From the NCBI RefSeq assembly GCF_020283565.1, contig NC_060060.1, forward strand, positions 71,223,257-71,287,256: DNA of 64,000 bases, given 5' to 3'. A program made the translations under genes and the position numbers. The DNA is from Trifolium pratense (taxonomy: Eukaryota > Streptophyta > Magnoliopsida > Fabales > Fabaceae). The notes below the pieces were generated by a model, which saw only the letters and a list, made by a program, of their open reading frames with translations, ran no database searches and was not told where the DNA came from. Of this stretch, positions 13,096 through 23,660 are shown piece by piece. Numbering within the stretch: the first letter of the stretch is position 1; each line of letters begins with the position of its first letter.

Positions 13096-16000
13096 ATGGC
13101 AGAATCCTCAAATTTCGCTCAACCATCGATCTCAAAGTTCGATGGTTACTATGAACATTGGGCCATGCTTATGGAGAATCTTCTCCGATCCAAGGAGTAC
13201 TGGACAATGATTGAAAATGGAGTTCTTGCAGCTCCGGCCAATGCAACGGTGCAACAACAACAACTTGCAGATGCAAGTAAGCTCATGGATTTGAAGGTAA
13301 AAAACTACCTTTTTCAATCAATTGATCGAACGATCTTAGAAACGATATTGGAACATGACACTGCAAAGAATATATGGGATGCAATGCGACGCAAGTATCA
13401 AGGTTCAACCAAGGTAAAACGAGCGCAATTGCAGTCCTTGAGACGTGAATTTGAGATTCTTGAAATGGAAGAAAGTGAATCTGTCACTGATTTCTTTGCA
13501 AGAACCCTCAAGATTGCGAACAACATGACTGCACATGGTGAAAGGATGGAACAAGTGACAGTAGTTGAAAAGATTCTTAGGTCAATGACTGAGAAATTCA
13601 ATTACGTGGTGTGTTCAATCACTGAATCAAATGATGTAACTACTATGTCCATAGATGAGTTACAAAGTAGTCTTCTTGTTCATAAGAAGATAATGAAGGG
13701 GAAGAAGAGTCATGGTGTCACTGCTGGTGAGGAGCAAGCTCTCAAAGTTTCCAATGCTGGTAGAGGCACTACAAGAAAATTGTTACTTTGCGACACTTGC
13801 ATTGCGACCATTAGACCAAAACCGTTGCAATGTGCTAAATTTTAAAATTTTGCAACACCTTATGTGACAGTTAGATGAACCGTTGCAATGTTTTGGCATA
13901 ATTTTAGAATTTTGTGACAGGTAAGTGGACCATCCCAATGTTTTTGGCTTTGGCGCGCTGTGAAAATTTTGCCCCTTCTTTTATAAATAAAAAATTTACT
14001 CACAAATTATTTTTTATTTTATTTTCCTACAGAAACAATATACTATAACTTTTTTTTTGTTTATCTTTCCCCCAACATTTCACAAACCCTCCTCCTGGAA
14101 AACAAATCCTCCGCTGAATCGCTAATATGGAACCACAAACCCCTCCGTTGAATCCATAATCGAAGAACCTCAAACTCCTTCACCGTTCTCGTTCGTTCAA
14201 TCCGTCAATATCTCCGTCGTTCTTCTTCAATTCCTCCACCGTTCTCCTTCAAATCCTCCACCGTTTGTTCACAAATCTGATTTTCTCGACCGTTATTCTC
14301 CTTTCAGAAGGAAGAACACTGTGAGATGTTCAATCTGCGTTCACTAATCTTATCCTGACTAATCGTTCACTTTCTTGATCAGGTTTGGCGGATGGAATGA
14401 ACTCAATGATTCTTACAAGATTCGAATCACATTGAAACTCTGGATGATAAACACTAGCCTTTTTGGTAAGTCTTTATTTGCGTTTGTTTGAGAATTAGTA
14501 GTTGTTATTGGCCTCCATGTCAATCATCGTTGTAATTTTTCTTATTCCTATAGTTCCTATATATGTTTTTGAATAGAGTGAAGCTAATAACAAGTATTTT
14601 TGGCTTTCTAAACCAGCAACAAGACAAAGTTTAACAATTTTGCAATTTGAACAGTCTTCTTTTGGCTTATGAGTTTTGGAAATTATTCCTAACAATTTTA
14701 TTAATTTTGCAGTGGGAATGTCAAGTTAACTTGATCATATGGAAGTGTTCTTATGGAAGTGTAGGAACTGTGGTTTGAGTTTTTTTTGAGCTGCTTGAAT
14801 ATCACTTTCTTACTTATTCGTGTCATTTCAATTCTGGTTCTTGTCCTATTGTTTTTGTGGTCCAATGCTCATACCTTTCTTCATAGGTAAGATTCTATGA
14901 TACTTGTTGATCTATCTATTGAATGTAGACACAATTGTGCATGATAGAATATAAGTTTAATTTTGATTGATACTACTTGTATGATGAATGGTCTTTGGTA
15001 CATTATTGTAAACTTTTGTCTAGTGCTTGAACCTTATATCTCGATTGAATATTGGTATGTTTGTTAGTGCATAATAAGATTTATTGATTGATCTAAGTTA
15101 GGCCAACATTTTTGCGGATTATATAAATAAATCAGAACATATAAATGATTCTACAGGGACCTTTAAAAGGTTAAAGATGCAAGAACTTGTAGCCAAGTTA
15201 GGGTAAAAATTGAACTGTGAAAAATGGTGGTGATTGAAGAAAGTTGAAGGAAGGAATAAGGACTAAGGAAGGAAAAGAAAAACACTTGAAGGACATTATG
15301 TACTTTTAGTGGCATGGATGTGAAATAAATCAGTGGAATGGAAGTGAAGTAAAGTTTCCAGCATGCTACTAGATGGAAGATAAGGTGGGGGGGCATGAAC
15401 TATGCAATCTTATGCCATGAACTAAGTCAATTTGTACATCTCAATTCGTTATTTTAAGTATGCTAATATATACTTATTTTTTTTCAGGTAACCGAATAAG
15501 AAGGGTCAAACGATGGTAGGCGTTTCTGAGTCTAGTTAACACTAATTAAGGATTATGAAGCAACATCACATACTACGGATATTTAGATATTTTTTTAACT
15601 TATTTTGACATAGTGTTATGTTTAACCACTCTACTAATATTTATGTTTTAGTTTTTGAAGGTTTGGACTACCATTAGTTTCTTTCATTTGGAACTTTGTG
15701 TACTTGAATTAAATTTTTGATGTATGGATCTTGTCACTATTGAATGAATTATATAAATGAGATTAAGTTATTTATATTTATATATTTGTGCATTTAAATT
15801 TTTTTACTCTTGTATGAATATTGTAATTGTTCTTAAATAAGCCATCAAAATGAATAAAAAATATTTTTTTTAAATAGTGAATAAAAAATGTTTTAAATTA
15901 ATTTAAAAAAAAAAAAAACAAGTCTGCGACGGTTTTGTAACCGTTGCACCATTAATTTAGTGTTATGTGGGGAAAAACATAGCGACGGTTTGAAACTGTT

Positions 16001-16586
16001 GTAACAACGATTTTCAGAACTGTTGCAAAGTTCTCTTGCGACACACAAATCAGCAATGGTTTGGCAACCGTCGCAAATGTACAATTGCAACAGTTTCAAC
16101 CGTTGCAAATTGCAATTTTAACTGTCGCAAAGTGCTTATTTTCTTGTAGTGATGGAGAGGTCGTAATTATTCCTCAAGAGGGAGAGGGAGAGGAAGACAG
16201 AGTAAAGAACATGTAGAGTGCTATAAGTGTCATAAACTAGGACAGTATAAGAATGAGTGCCCTGACTGGGATGCAAGTGCAAACTATGCTGAGTTTGGTA
16301 GTGAAGAAGAAATGCTTCTAATGGCATTTTCTGACATGAACACTGAATACAAGTATGAGGCATGGTACCTTGACAGTGGCTGCAGCAATCATATGGTTGG
16401 CAACAAAGATTGGCTGTTTGAACTTGATGAAAGTTTTAGAGAATCAGTGAAATTGGGGAATGACTCAAAGATGGCTGTAATGGGCAAAGGTAATGTGAAA
16501 TTAAACATTGAAGGAAGAATTCATGTGATTACTGATGTATACTACCTTCCTGGCTTAAGCAACAATCTACTTAGTATAGGCCAATT
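13096..16586 (+). pseudogene. Copia gag and start of protease, split by a CACTA element
   Basis: The ATG at 13096 opens a gag frame. Its first segment, 13096-13766, encodes a UBN2-type capsid domain (KFDGYYEHWAMLMENLL, NIWDAMRRKYQGSTKVKRAQ, SVTDFFARTLKIANNM). The frame is interrupted by the CACTA element at 13767-16151 and resumes in phase at 16152, after allowing for a 3-bp duplication, in an Arg-Gly-rich stretch. A zinc knuckle CYKCHKLGQYKNEC follows, with Gln where the metal-binding His should be, then a protease region with LDSGCSNHMVG (about 16369-16401). The frame then runs into a second CACTA element at 16587. No integrase or reverse transcriptase remains in the window. The His-to-Gln change and both insertions mark this as dead. 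Confidence 0.85.
13767..16151. mobile_element. Non-autonomous CACTA transposon 1, 2.4 kb
   Basis: Termini are perfect CACTACAAGAAAA and TTTTCTTGTAGTG. Subterminal arrays of GCGACGGTT / AACCGTTGCAA motifs occupy both ends (about 13790-13945 and 15920-16135), as is typical of CACTA elements. The 3-bp target duplication is imperfect (AGG left, ATG right), but excising one copy restores the interrupted copia gag frame, which supports these limits. The inside has a C-rich 5'UTR-like stretch near 14080-14300 and no transposase frame. Confidence 0.9.
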
Positions 16587-17117
16587 CACTAGTACAGAAA
16601 ACACTTTTTACATCTGGCCAAAACCCCATTTTACATCTGAACCAAGTCAGAGGTAGACGTACAAGATGTAGTAAGTTTACGCTTTTTACATCTGACATTC
16701 GCCAGATGTAAAATTATCCCCTTTTACCTCTGTTCTCGTGTTTTAGCTGACCAATTTTTTTTTTAATTAAATTGGACCTTTTACATCTGACCAAGTCCAG
16801 CAGATGTGAAATAGTAACTTTATTTAATTTTTTTTCTTTCAAAATCCTGCGTTTTTTTTTTTTATATTTTAAATCCTATTTTGTAATTAAAAAAAACTAA
16901 AATAGCATTACAATTCAACATTCAACCAAAATACAATTACATAATATGATAAAATGTTATTAAAGCAAAATACCAAGTCATTATAACTCAAGCAAAATAG
17001 CAAGTCATTCATCCAAAATGTTATAACATTCAAGCAAAATACCAAGTCATTACAATTCAAAACATCATAATTAATATGAATCCACTGTAACATCACACAA
17101 ATTAACCTAGCTAGCTC

Positions 17118-18215
17118 CTAAGCCTCATCATCGACAACATCATAATCTACCTCGGGATTGTATAGGTCAAGAAAACAAGTTGCCCAGCTGTTTCGCAATT
17201 CATACAGCTCCTCCTCTATTAATGACGTGGGATCATCGAACACCTACAATATGTATACATGATCAACTTATTCATACTACATGATCTAAAATCGAAAAAA
17301 ATGCAATAATCCAGGATCTAAATAATCTAGACTTTCATAATTGATGCTAAGATTAGTGGCATCTTTAGATACTATATACAGTCACTCTTACTAATTACTC
17401 TTACAGGATACTATTTTTACACATCCTGGATTAATATAGTCAAGATAATGCAGAAAACTAACGCAGAAAAATAATAGCCTGAAAGACACATTACTTCCAT
17501 CCATATATGCAGAAAACTGTATAACACTAATGCAGAGAACTGCAGGAAACTAATGCAGAAAAATAATAGCCTGAAAGACACATTACTTCCATCCATATAT
17601 GCAGAAAACTGCATAACACTAATGCAGAAAAATGTTCGGCCTGAAAGACACACTAATGCAGAAAACTAATGCAGAAAACTGGAAACTGCATAACACTAAT
17701 GCAGAGAACTGGAAACAGCCATATATGCAGAAAAAAAGCAGCAATCAAGACAAAAAATAATACCTCCATCCAATTCTTTGTAATACTAATGGTGACAATG
17801 TCAAGCATGTTCTTCATTACATAATATTCACAGTCATTACTGTTAGGTTGTATCCTTGTCTACATATAAACGACATTTAGTTAATACATAAATAAATATC
17901 AATCATGTGTTATGAACGTAAATAAATATTAAAATTTACACCACACTTACTTTGGGAAAAATCCATGTAGTCTTCTTTCTATTACCAAAAGTTGCCAATT
18001 GATGAACATTAAAAGCACTAGAAAAATTTAAAAATCAACAAAGTTTTAATAGGCAGGAAGTGGACGAACAGAGGCAAACAAAAGGCAAACTAATTAAAAT
18101 AATAACTTACTCTGTAAAAAAATTCTTCGCTGCCTTAGGTATCTTACGGTGTAATGAACAAAGACAAACTATAACATTGTCCTTATGACACATAATTATT
18201 AATTGCCAATGCCCG
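17118..18215 (-). pseudogene. Ulp1-like cysteine peptidase (C48) remnant inside CACTA 2
   Basis: Minus-strand exons with plausible splice sites can be read. An exon near 18112-18215 has the catalytic-His segment SGHWQLIIMCHKDNV. One near 17946-18005 has NRKKTTWIFPK and ends at a GTAAGT donor. One at 17764-17862 has IQPNSNDCEYYVMKNMLDIV, the Gln and Cys of the Ulp1 active site. The last, 17118-17244, ends in TAG. The residue after the catalytic Cys is Glu where family members usually have Gly (DCGYYV), and the stretch is gene-fragment sized, so it is probably inactive. Ulp1-like genes carried by plant DNA transposons are known. SUMO-protease activity should not be assumed. Confidence 0.7.
17461..17740. 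repeat. Imperfect tandem repeats, 70-92 bp
   Basis: Blocks containing TGCAGAAAAATAATAGCC, GAAAGACACATTACTTCC and ATATATGCAGAAAACTG recur near 17461, 17553 and 17622 with decaying similarity. They lie within an intron-like interval of the Ulp1-like remnant. Confidence 0.7.
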
Positions 18216-18562
18216 CTGTACACGTGAAAGAATGAGGTGAATCAAAACATTGTAATGAGGTGATGACAGAATGAATAGCAAGTGAAGTGAATCAAAACTA
18301 AAGGTTTAAATCAGAGCTTACTCCAAAAGATGTGGTGCTAAGTAGCACACTTTGTTTAGATCACGCAAATGATTTTGCAAGTTCTAGAAAATAAACAAAT
18401 TCATGGATACTCTCATAAGATATAAAAAGATAATGGCAATATAGTGGAAGTATTTGATGTAAATTCTCACTGACTTCGGTATTTGAAAGTTGAATCAATT
18501 ATCTCGCAAAATACTATCTTCCTTACTTGACTCTGTCTCTCGAACTTCCGCACTTTCATCAG

Positions 18563-18787
18563 CAATCATCTTTAGTGTATATATATCTTTGGATTAAGGC
18601 GTGAAATTCAGATAATAAAAATCTAATTGTTAACTCATAATATCTCTTTTTCATACAACATTAATTATATTTCTTAATTTGAATAATTTGGTCAAAGTAA
18701 CTTACATTTTGGAACGGAGGGAGTATAAGAGAAGATATATTCCCTCAAGTCCTATATATAAGATATTCATTATAGAATTGATGTATG
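18563..18787. repeat. MITE fragments of the CTCCCTCCGTTCC type
   Basis: The sequence AACTTACATTTTGGAACGGAGGGAGTAT at 18700-18727 (read in short pieces) is the widespread plant MITE terminus CTCCCTCCGTTCCAAAA on the minus strand. It is followed by a fragment with TTCATTATAGAATTGATGTA that matches repeats at 20.67 kb. The Pack-MULE at 18797 is inserted in this fragment. Confidence 0.55.
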
Positions 18788-19099
18788 TAAACAATAGGCT
18801 TAATTAGTTAAATGGTCACTTAAAGACATTTTAGGTTTCACAATGATCCCTTAAAGAAAAAAATGTCAACTTTGGTCCCTTAACTATATGACCGTTAGTC
18901 ACAATAGTCATCTCCATTAATTTGTTTTTATATGAACCGTTTGATCATTTTGTTAAAAATGCAATGGTAGGATTTGCAGGTCTACTGAATGTAATGGTGA
19001 ACCATCATCAAGTAAATATATCTTTTCTTCTGCATCTTCTTCTCTCTCTTATCCTTCATGTTCATCAACAACTTCATAAAAAAAATATAATCCTTAAAT

Positions 19100-19850
19100 T
19101 GGTAAGAGGTATTAGACGAACCCCAGCCACCGAGATCCCAGACTCGAGAGGGAAAAATTGATGTCCTACTCTCATACCTTCCGCCGGCACCGGATTTACT
19201 TGGCTAGATAAAAACAAATCACCATCCCATCTCCAATCATTGAAATTCCATTCTCTAGACCTCTTTTCCATACCACTCAATTCAGATGAACCACCAATAC
19301 CATAAAAATAAGGGATAAATATGTTTTTGGTCCCTATAGTTTTCTAGAATTTTCATTTTAGTCTCTGAAGATTTTTTTCACACTTTTTAGTCCCTAAAGT
19401 TTCTTAGAATTTTCATTTTAGTCCTTACTTTTCATTCAACTCGTGCATACCATTTTAAATTTTAAATTTTTTTTTGCGATCATGTTTAGTACATTATATG
19501 AATCTCTGTTATAAAAATTTAAATTCTTTTAACAAAAGATGAATTTAATATGAATTTTTTAGTTTTTTGCACATAAAAATTCATAAATAATTCATCTGAT
19601 GTTAAAAAATTCTAGTTTTTTTATCGGAGATGTTCTTATAATATTATAAACATGAATACAAAAAATCATTCAAAAATGTGAAAGTATACACAAGTTGAAT
19701 GAAAAGTATGGACTAAAAACATTGACGGAAAAAACTTCAGGGACTAAAAAGTGTGGAAAAAAAATTCAGGAACTAAAATGAAAATTCTGAAAAATTATAA
19801 GGACCAAAAACATGTTTAACCCTAAAAATGATAACCTTCACCACCCAACA
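19100..19850 (-). pseudogene. Captured 5' coding fragment of an SBP-box (SPL1/SPL12-like) gene
   Basis: Minus-strand translation of 19310-19105 reads YGIGGSSELSGMEKRSREWN then FNDWRWDGDLFLSSQVNPVP, followed by FFPLESGI. This is the conserved extreme N-terminal region of large SPL1/SPL12/SPL14-type transcription factors (KRSREWDLNDWRWDGDLF-like). Beyond a nested MITE at 19311-19823, the sequence continues at 19824-19850 as LGGEGYHF, the residues that should precede YG. The SBP zinc-finger domain itself is absent. The capture includes probable 5'UTR up to about 20.05 kb. The fragment cannot encode a transcription factor, but in antisense or sense transcripts it could yield small RNA against the parent gene; that is speculation. 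Confidence 0.8.
19311..19823. mobile_element. MITE nested in the captured SPL exon
   Basis: Left terminus AGGGATAAATATGTTTTTGG and right terminus, on the minus strand, AGGGTTAAACATGTTTTTGG, with a further roughly 100 bp of inverted similarity (TAGTCCCT... motifs). A short duplication TAAAAAT flanks both sides, and removing the element rejoins the SPL reading frame between HF and YG, which fixes the insertion site. No coding frame. Confidence 0.85.
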
Positions 19851-20421
19851 ATTTAATTAAAAGTACAAAATTAACAAATTAAAGTAGAAAATTAACAACA
19901 CAAATCAAAGTTACTAAGCTTCAATTTATCCACAACAATCCAAAAAAAATCAACATCTTGTGCTTTAACAATGTTTTTAGGATTTGGGTTTTTTTGGATT
20001 TAGATTCACATGAAAAACTTTGATTTTGGATTTTAATTTTCTCAGATATGAGTTTTGGTTGAAGGTTTATGAAGATGATGATAAATGTGAAAAAGAAATT
20101 TAGAAAGAAGATGAAGAAATAGAGAAAAAGTTTAGTTGATAATGGTGCATTATTAGATATAGTGTACGTTCAAAATTCAATGGCTATTTTTTTTCCTATA
20201 AGATCAAATGTCTTAAATTAAAAGAATTATTGAGATCTATGGTGGACCACATGCAATAGTGGTCCACTTAATACATTTGGTGTTAAAAATTAATAGAAAG
20301 GACCATTGTAACTAATGGTCATATAGTTAAGGGACCAATCCGGATCTTTTTTCTTTAAAGGACCATTATGAAACATAAAATGTGTTTAAGGAACCATTTA
20401 ACTAATTAACCATAAACAATA

Positions 20422-21150
20422 TTATAGTCTAGATACTAAAGGGAGTAGTTTTTAAATTCATTGAGGATCTAATGTAATTAGTCTATATTATAGGCTAGAT
20501 ACATTGAGAATTCTCAATGTATCTAAAAAGTAGATGTTCTCAATGTAGTCAAACAGGTCATTTATTTTGGACAGAGGGAGTAAGTCTTTTTTGACTAAGT
20601 TAAATACTACTCCCTCGAGTTCTAAATACTCTGGTCCTGTATATAAGAAAAAATTTACTAGTTTTTATATTCATTATAGAATTGATATATTTAAACAATA
20701 TTATAGTCTAAATACATCATTTTTATAATGAATCTAAATAGTGAAAGTTTTCTTATACTCCCTGTAGTCCTAATTATAAGAGAACTTTTACTATTTAGGT
20801 ATATTAAAATGCTAATGTATCTAAACTATAATATAGTCCAAATACATTTGTTTTCCAATGTACCAAAAAAGTGGACTATATAGGATTAGAGAGAGTGGTT
20901 TTTAAATTCAAAGATAATCTAATGTATTTACTCTATATTATAAGCTATATACATTGAATTCTCAATGTATCTAAAATGTAAATAATGTAGTCAAACAAGT
21001 CATTTATTTTGGGATAGATGGAGTAAGTCTTTTTTTTGACTAAATTAAATATGACTCCCTCGAATCAGATTCTCAATGTATCTAATATATTTAGTATATA
21101 TTATAGGCTAGATACACTGAATTGTCAATGCATCTAAAAAGTAGATGTTC
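20422..21150. repeat. Cluster of related MITE fragments
   Basis: Three or more partial copies of one repeat, each with TATATTATAGGCTAGATACA and a palindromic ATTGAGAATTCTCAAT-like core, occur near 20485, 20930 and 21095. GGGAGTA / TACTCCC ends are interspersed, with one CTCCCTCGAGTTCTAAAT terminus near 20610. They occupy the whole interval between the Pack-MULE and the promoter of the BURP gene. Confidence 0.6.
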
Positions 21151-21194
21151 TAGTGTGTGTTTACATGTGATTATTATTTGTTGTTTTTCTTCTC

Positions 21195-21267
21195 ATTCAC
21201 CTATAAAAAGCACACTTCTTTGTTCTTCAATTCATCAGTATTCCAACAATAAGCATAGCAGTAAGAT
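21195..21267 (+). promoter_or_regulatory. Core promoter and 5'UTR of the BURP gene
   Basis: A TATA box CTATAAAAAG lies at 21201-21210, about 58 bp before the ATG at 21268. This predicts transcription starting around 21235, and a very short leader containing CAATAAGCATAGCAGTAAGAT. The leader has no upstream ATG. Regulatory elements further up were not distinguishable from MITE sequence. Confidence 0.65.
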
Positions 21268-21614
21268 ATGGCGCACAAAGTTGTTCTCTTTCTCCTCCCT
21301 TTTGTCTTGCTCTTCATCATTGTAAGTGTTTACTTGCATACAATGCATTCATGCTTATCTCTTTACATTTTTTTTTTGAAACGGCTATTTCCGGTTTTGA
21401 TAATTTATTTATAGTAATTCGTCATTATTTTTCATTTTTTTGTCACGCTCTTGATTATTGTGAGTTTACGTGCATGCATGTTATATCTTTACATTTACAG
21501 TTTTCATCATTTTAATTAATGTTACTCTTCATCATAATGAGTTTATAATTTATAATTTGAGGTTGCTAACTTACTCCCACATTTTTAGGTGGGAGGAAAT
21601 TTATAATTTATAAT

Positions 21615-22151
21615 TTAGCAAGTATACTCCACTTAGTTTTTACTAAAATGTCATCTTTTATTTTAAAAATAGCATTTTCAAAAAAGAATACTTTTGTAAT
21701 TTCCATTTATTTTTATATAAAAAACATATAAGAACCTCTTCTTTGTTAATAATTACCGTTTTTTTCTATAACAGCTTTCTCGCTATCTTTTTCAATTTAT
21801 TTTGTTAGTTTTTTTTTGTCAAAAAAAAATTATTTGCAAATGATCATTTTGTGCATAATACCAGGAACGAAACTACTATATATTCTTTAACCTTTTTTAT
21901 TACCATAATTATGGTTGGTATTATTGAGTAAGAAAAAAGAGTCGGTGGATTTAAGTAAGTCTCACAATAATTAACACAAAAAAAATCTCACAAGTAGAAT
22001 ATCACTGCCCGCAAAAATGTAAGAAACGGTTATGATGTTTTTTTTTTAAAAAAAATAACAAACTTAAAAAATTACCCTTTTATTTAAAATTGGTTTTAAC
22101 AATAGAAAGTGGGCTTTTGGTAAATAACAAGTGGGAGTATATGCTTGCTAA
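21615..22151. mobile_element. MITE-like inverted-repeat element in the BURP intron
   Basis: The left end TTAGCAAGTATACTCC and the right end, read on the minus strand as TTAGCAAGCATATACTCC, form imperfect inverted repeats of about 35 bp. A 35-bp direct repeat (TTGCTAACTTACTCCCACAT...AGGTGGGAG) lies just outside the left end (from about 21563) and across the right end (from about 22145), so the limits are uncertain. Confidence 0.45.
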
Positions 22152-22379
22152 CTTACTCCCACATGTTTTAGGTGGGAGTAGCCCCTTTATAATTTATCTT
22201 AATTCATAGTTATTTTTTGGCAAATGCTAACTAGTGCACCTGATGCATTAGTTAAGAGTATATATATTTGAACTTTTTTTATTTAAAGTTGTATAGTCAA
22301 ACACTTTCTTTAAAAATCTAAATTTTGATTTTCTCAATATAAATATTATTTTTTTTAAAAATTTCTTAATGTTAAGAAT

Positions 22380-22861
22380 ATAGTTTGATAGTTAATCAAC
22401 TAGAGTTAGTTGATAGATTATCAAGTTAGTTAGGAGGTTAGAATGTTAGTTAGGGAGTTAGTTACTCCAAATAATCCTATAAATAAGCCATCCTTTGTAC
22501 ATTTTATTCATTCTTTTATTCATTCAATATGAATTTCTATGAGTATCTTCCTCATGAATACTCTTATGCACTCTATCTTGCCGACATCTATGATCTTTAT
22601 CCCTTCGATTCCATGATTCATAATATGGTATCAGAGTCTATCCTAGATCCATTTGTTGTTTGTTGTGGAGACCTCCCATATTTGGGCCACCCGTTGTTGT
22701 TGATCCCACGTTCCAGCTTGTTCAGTTCTGGACGTGAGGGGGTGTGTTAGAAGTCCCACATTGGCTAGAGATATGGCAAAGATAGCCTTTATAAGTGTAG
22801 TGCAAACCTCAACTCTCAAGCTAGCTTTTGTGGTTGAGTATAGGCCCCTAAAATTCTAATA
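22380..22861 (+). mobile_element. TRIM-like LTR retrotransposon remnant in the BURP intron
   Basis: A primer-binding-like ATGGTATCAGAGTC lies at 22625-22638. After only about 110 bp come a polypurine stretch GTGAGGGGGTG (about 22733-22743) and an LTR-like sequence starting TGTTAGAAGTCCCACATTGG. Short internal region, no coding, and LTR-type ends fit a terminal-repeat retrotransposon in miniature. The sequence left of the primer site (TATA-like CCTATAAATAAGCC near 22479) does not match the right LTR well, so the left part may be a different repeat. Confidence 0.5.
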
Positions 22862-23257
22862 CTTAATTAGTGTTGGGTGCACTAATTAGCAACACCCTTA
22901 TTTTTTATCCTTGTGCTGCTCTTGATCATCGTTTTTACTTGCATGCATTTTTGTATCTTTATTCTTTACATTTCAATTTACATTTATTTATCATATCCAT
23001 CATCACTAGCTCATTTTCATCTTTATTAGCAATTGGGCTCGTTGAATTTATATTGCATGCATGCGTTAATATCTTCCTCTTAAGTTGTTTTTATGCCCAT
23101 TATATGTTTGATTTTGTAAAATGATGTTTATACTTGTATTGAAATTCAAAATAGTATATTTTATTTACTTTGTAAATATGTTCTCTATTTTTATTTTCTA
23201 AAATATTTTTTAATTTACCTTTTTAATAATAAAAAAAAATATATAACACTTTTAGAA

Positions 23258-23260
<3 letters not shown>

Positions 23261-23305
<45 letters not shown>
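23261..23305. repeat. (TA)n microsatellite in the BURP intron
   Basis: About 45 bp of uninterrupted AT dinucleotides. Confidence 0.97.
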
Positions 23306-23312
<7 letters not shown>

Positions 23313-23447
23313 TATAACACTTTTCACACAAACTAAACGGGCCTACATTATTCGTTATTTAAAATATGCTATTATACAAAATGAATTTATCTTCATTGTG
23401 CAGTAAAATATGTATCTCATAATAAAACATTTGTGTTTGTATATGTG

Positions 23448-23450
<3 letters not shown>

Positions 23451-23516
<66 letters not shown>
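23451..23516. repeat. (TA)n microsatellite in the BURP intron
   Basis: About 66 bp of uninterrupted AT dinucleotides, ending 61 bp before the intron 3' splice site. Confidence 0.97.
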
Positions 23517-23518
<2 letters not shown>

Positions 23519-23660
23519 TCCGAAACATGTAGTTAAATTGTTATTCTCTAATACTTATTTATTCAATTGCATTGTAGAATGACCACAGAAGTTTTGCCAG
23601 AGATATGAAGATTCAGCAAGAGAATGAAAAACAAGCTGATCAACCTTATCTTGATGGCTG

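Larger units (their letters stand above)
16587..18560. mobile_element. CACTA transposon 2, one end visible
   Basis: It starts CACTAGTACAGAAAA at 16587, directly after the truncated copia protease, and carries subterminal repeats of TTTTACATCTG and its complement CAGATGTAAAA (16606-16820). It contains minus-strand exons of an Ulp1-like peptidase. The opposite terminus (expected TTTTCTGTACTAGTG) was not found, so the element is truncated and its right limit is approximate. Confidence 0.7.
18797..20412. mobile_element. Mutator-like element carrying a gene fragment (Pack-MULE)
   Basis: About 110-bp terminal inverted repeats: the left end begins GGCTTAATTAGTTAAATGG and the right end reads TGGTTAATTAGTTAAATGG on the minus strand, with further matching segments (GGTCCCTTAACTATATGACC). 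The flanks show an exact 9-bp target duplication TAAACAATA at 18788-18796 and 20413-20421, diagnostic of Mutator-like elements. The pre-insertion site matches a related MITE copy near 20690. The inside lacks a transposase and instead contains an SBP-box gene fragment on the minus strand plus a nested 513-bp MITE. Confidence 0.9.

Noticed and set aside
16136..16363. Minus-strand frame over the copia zinc knuckle
   Set aside because: Shadow of the + strand copia gag; the + strand has the CCHC-like and DSG motifs.
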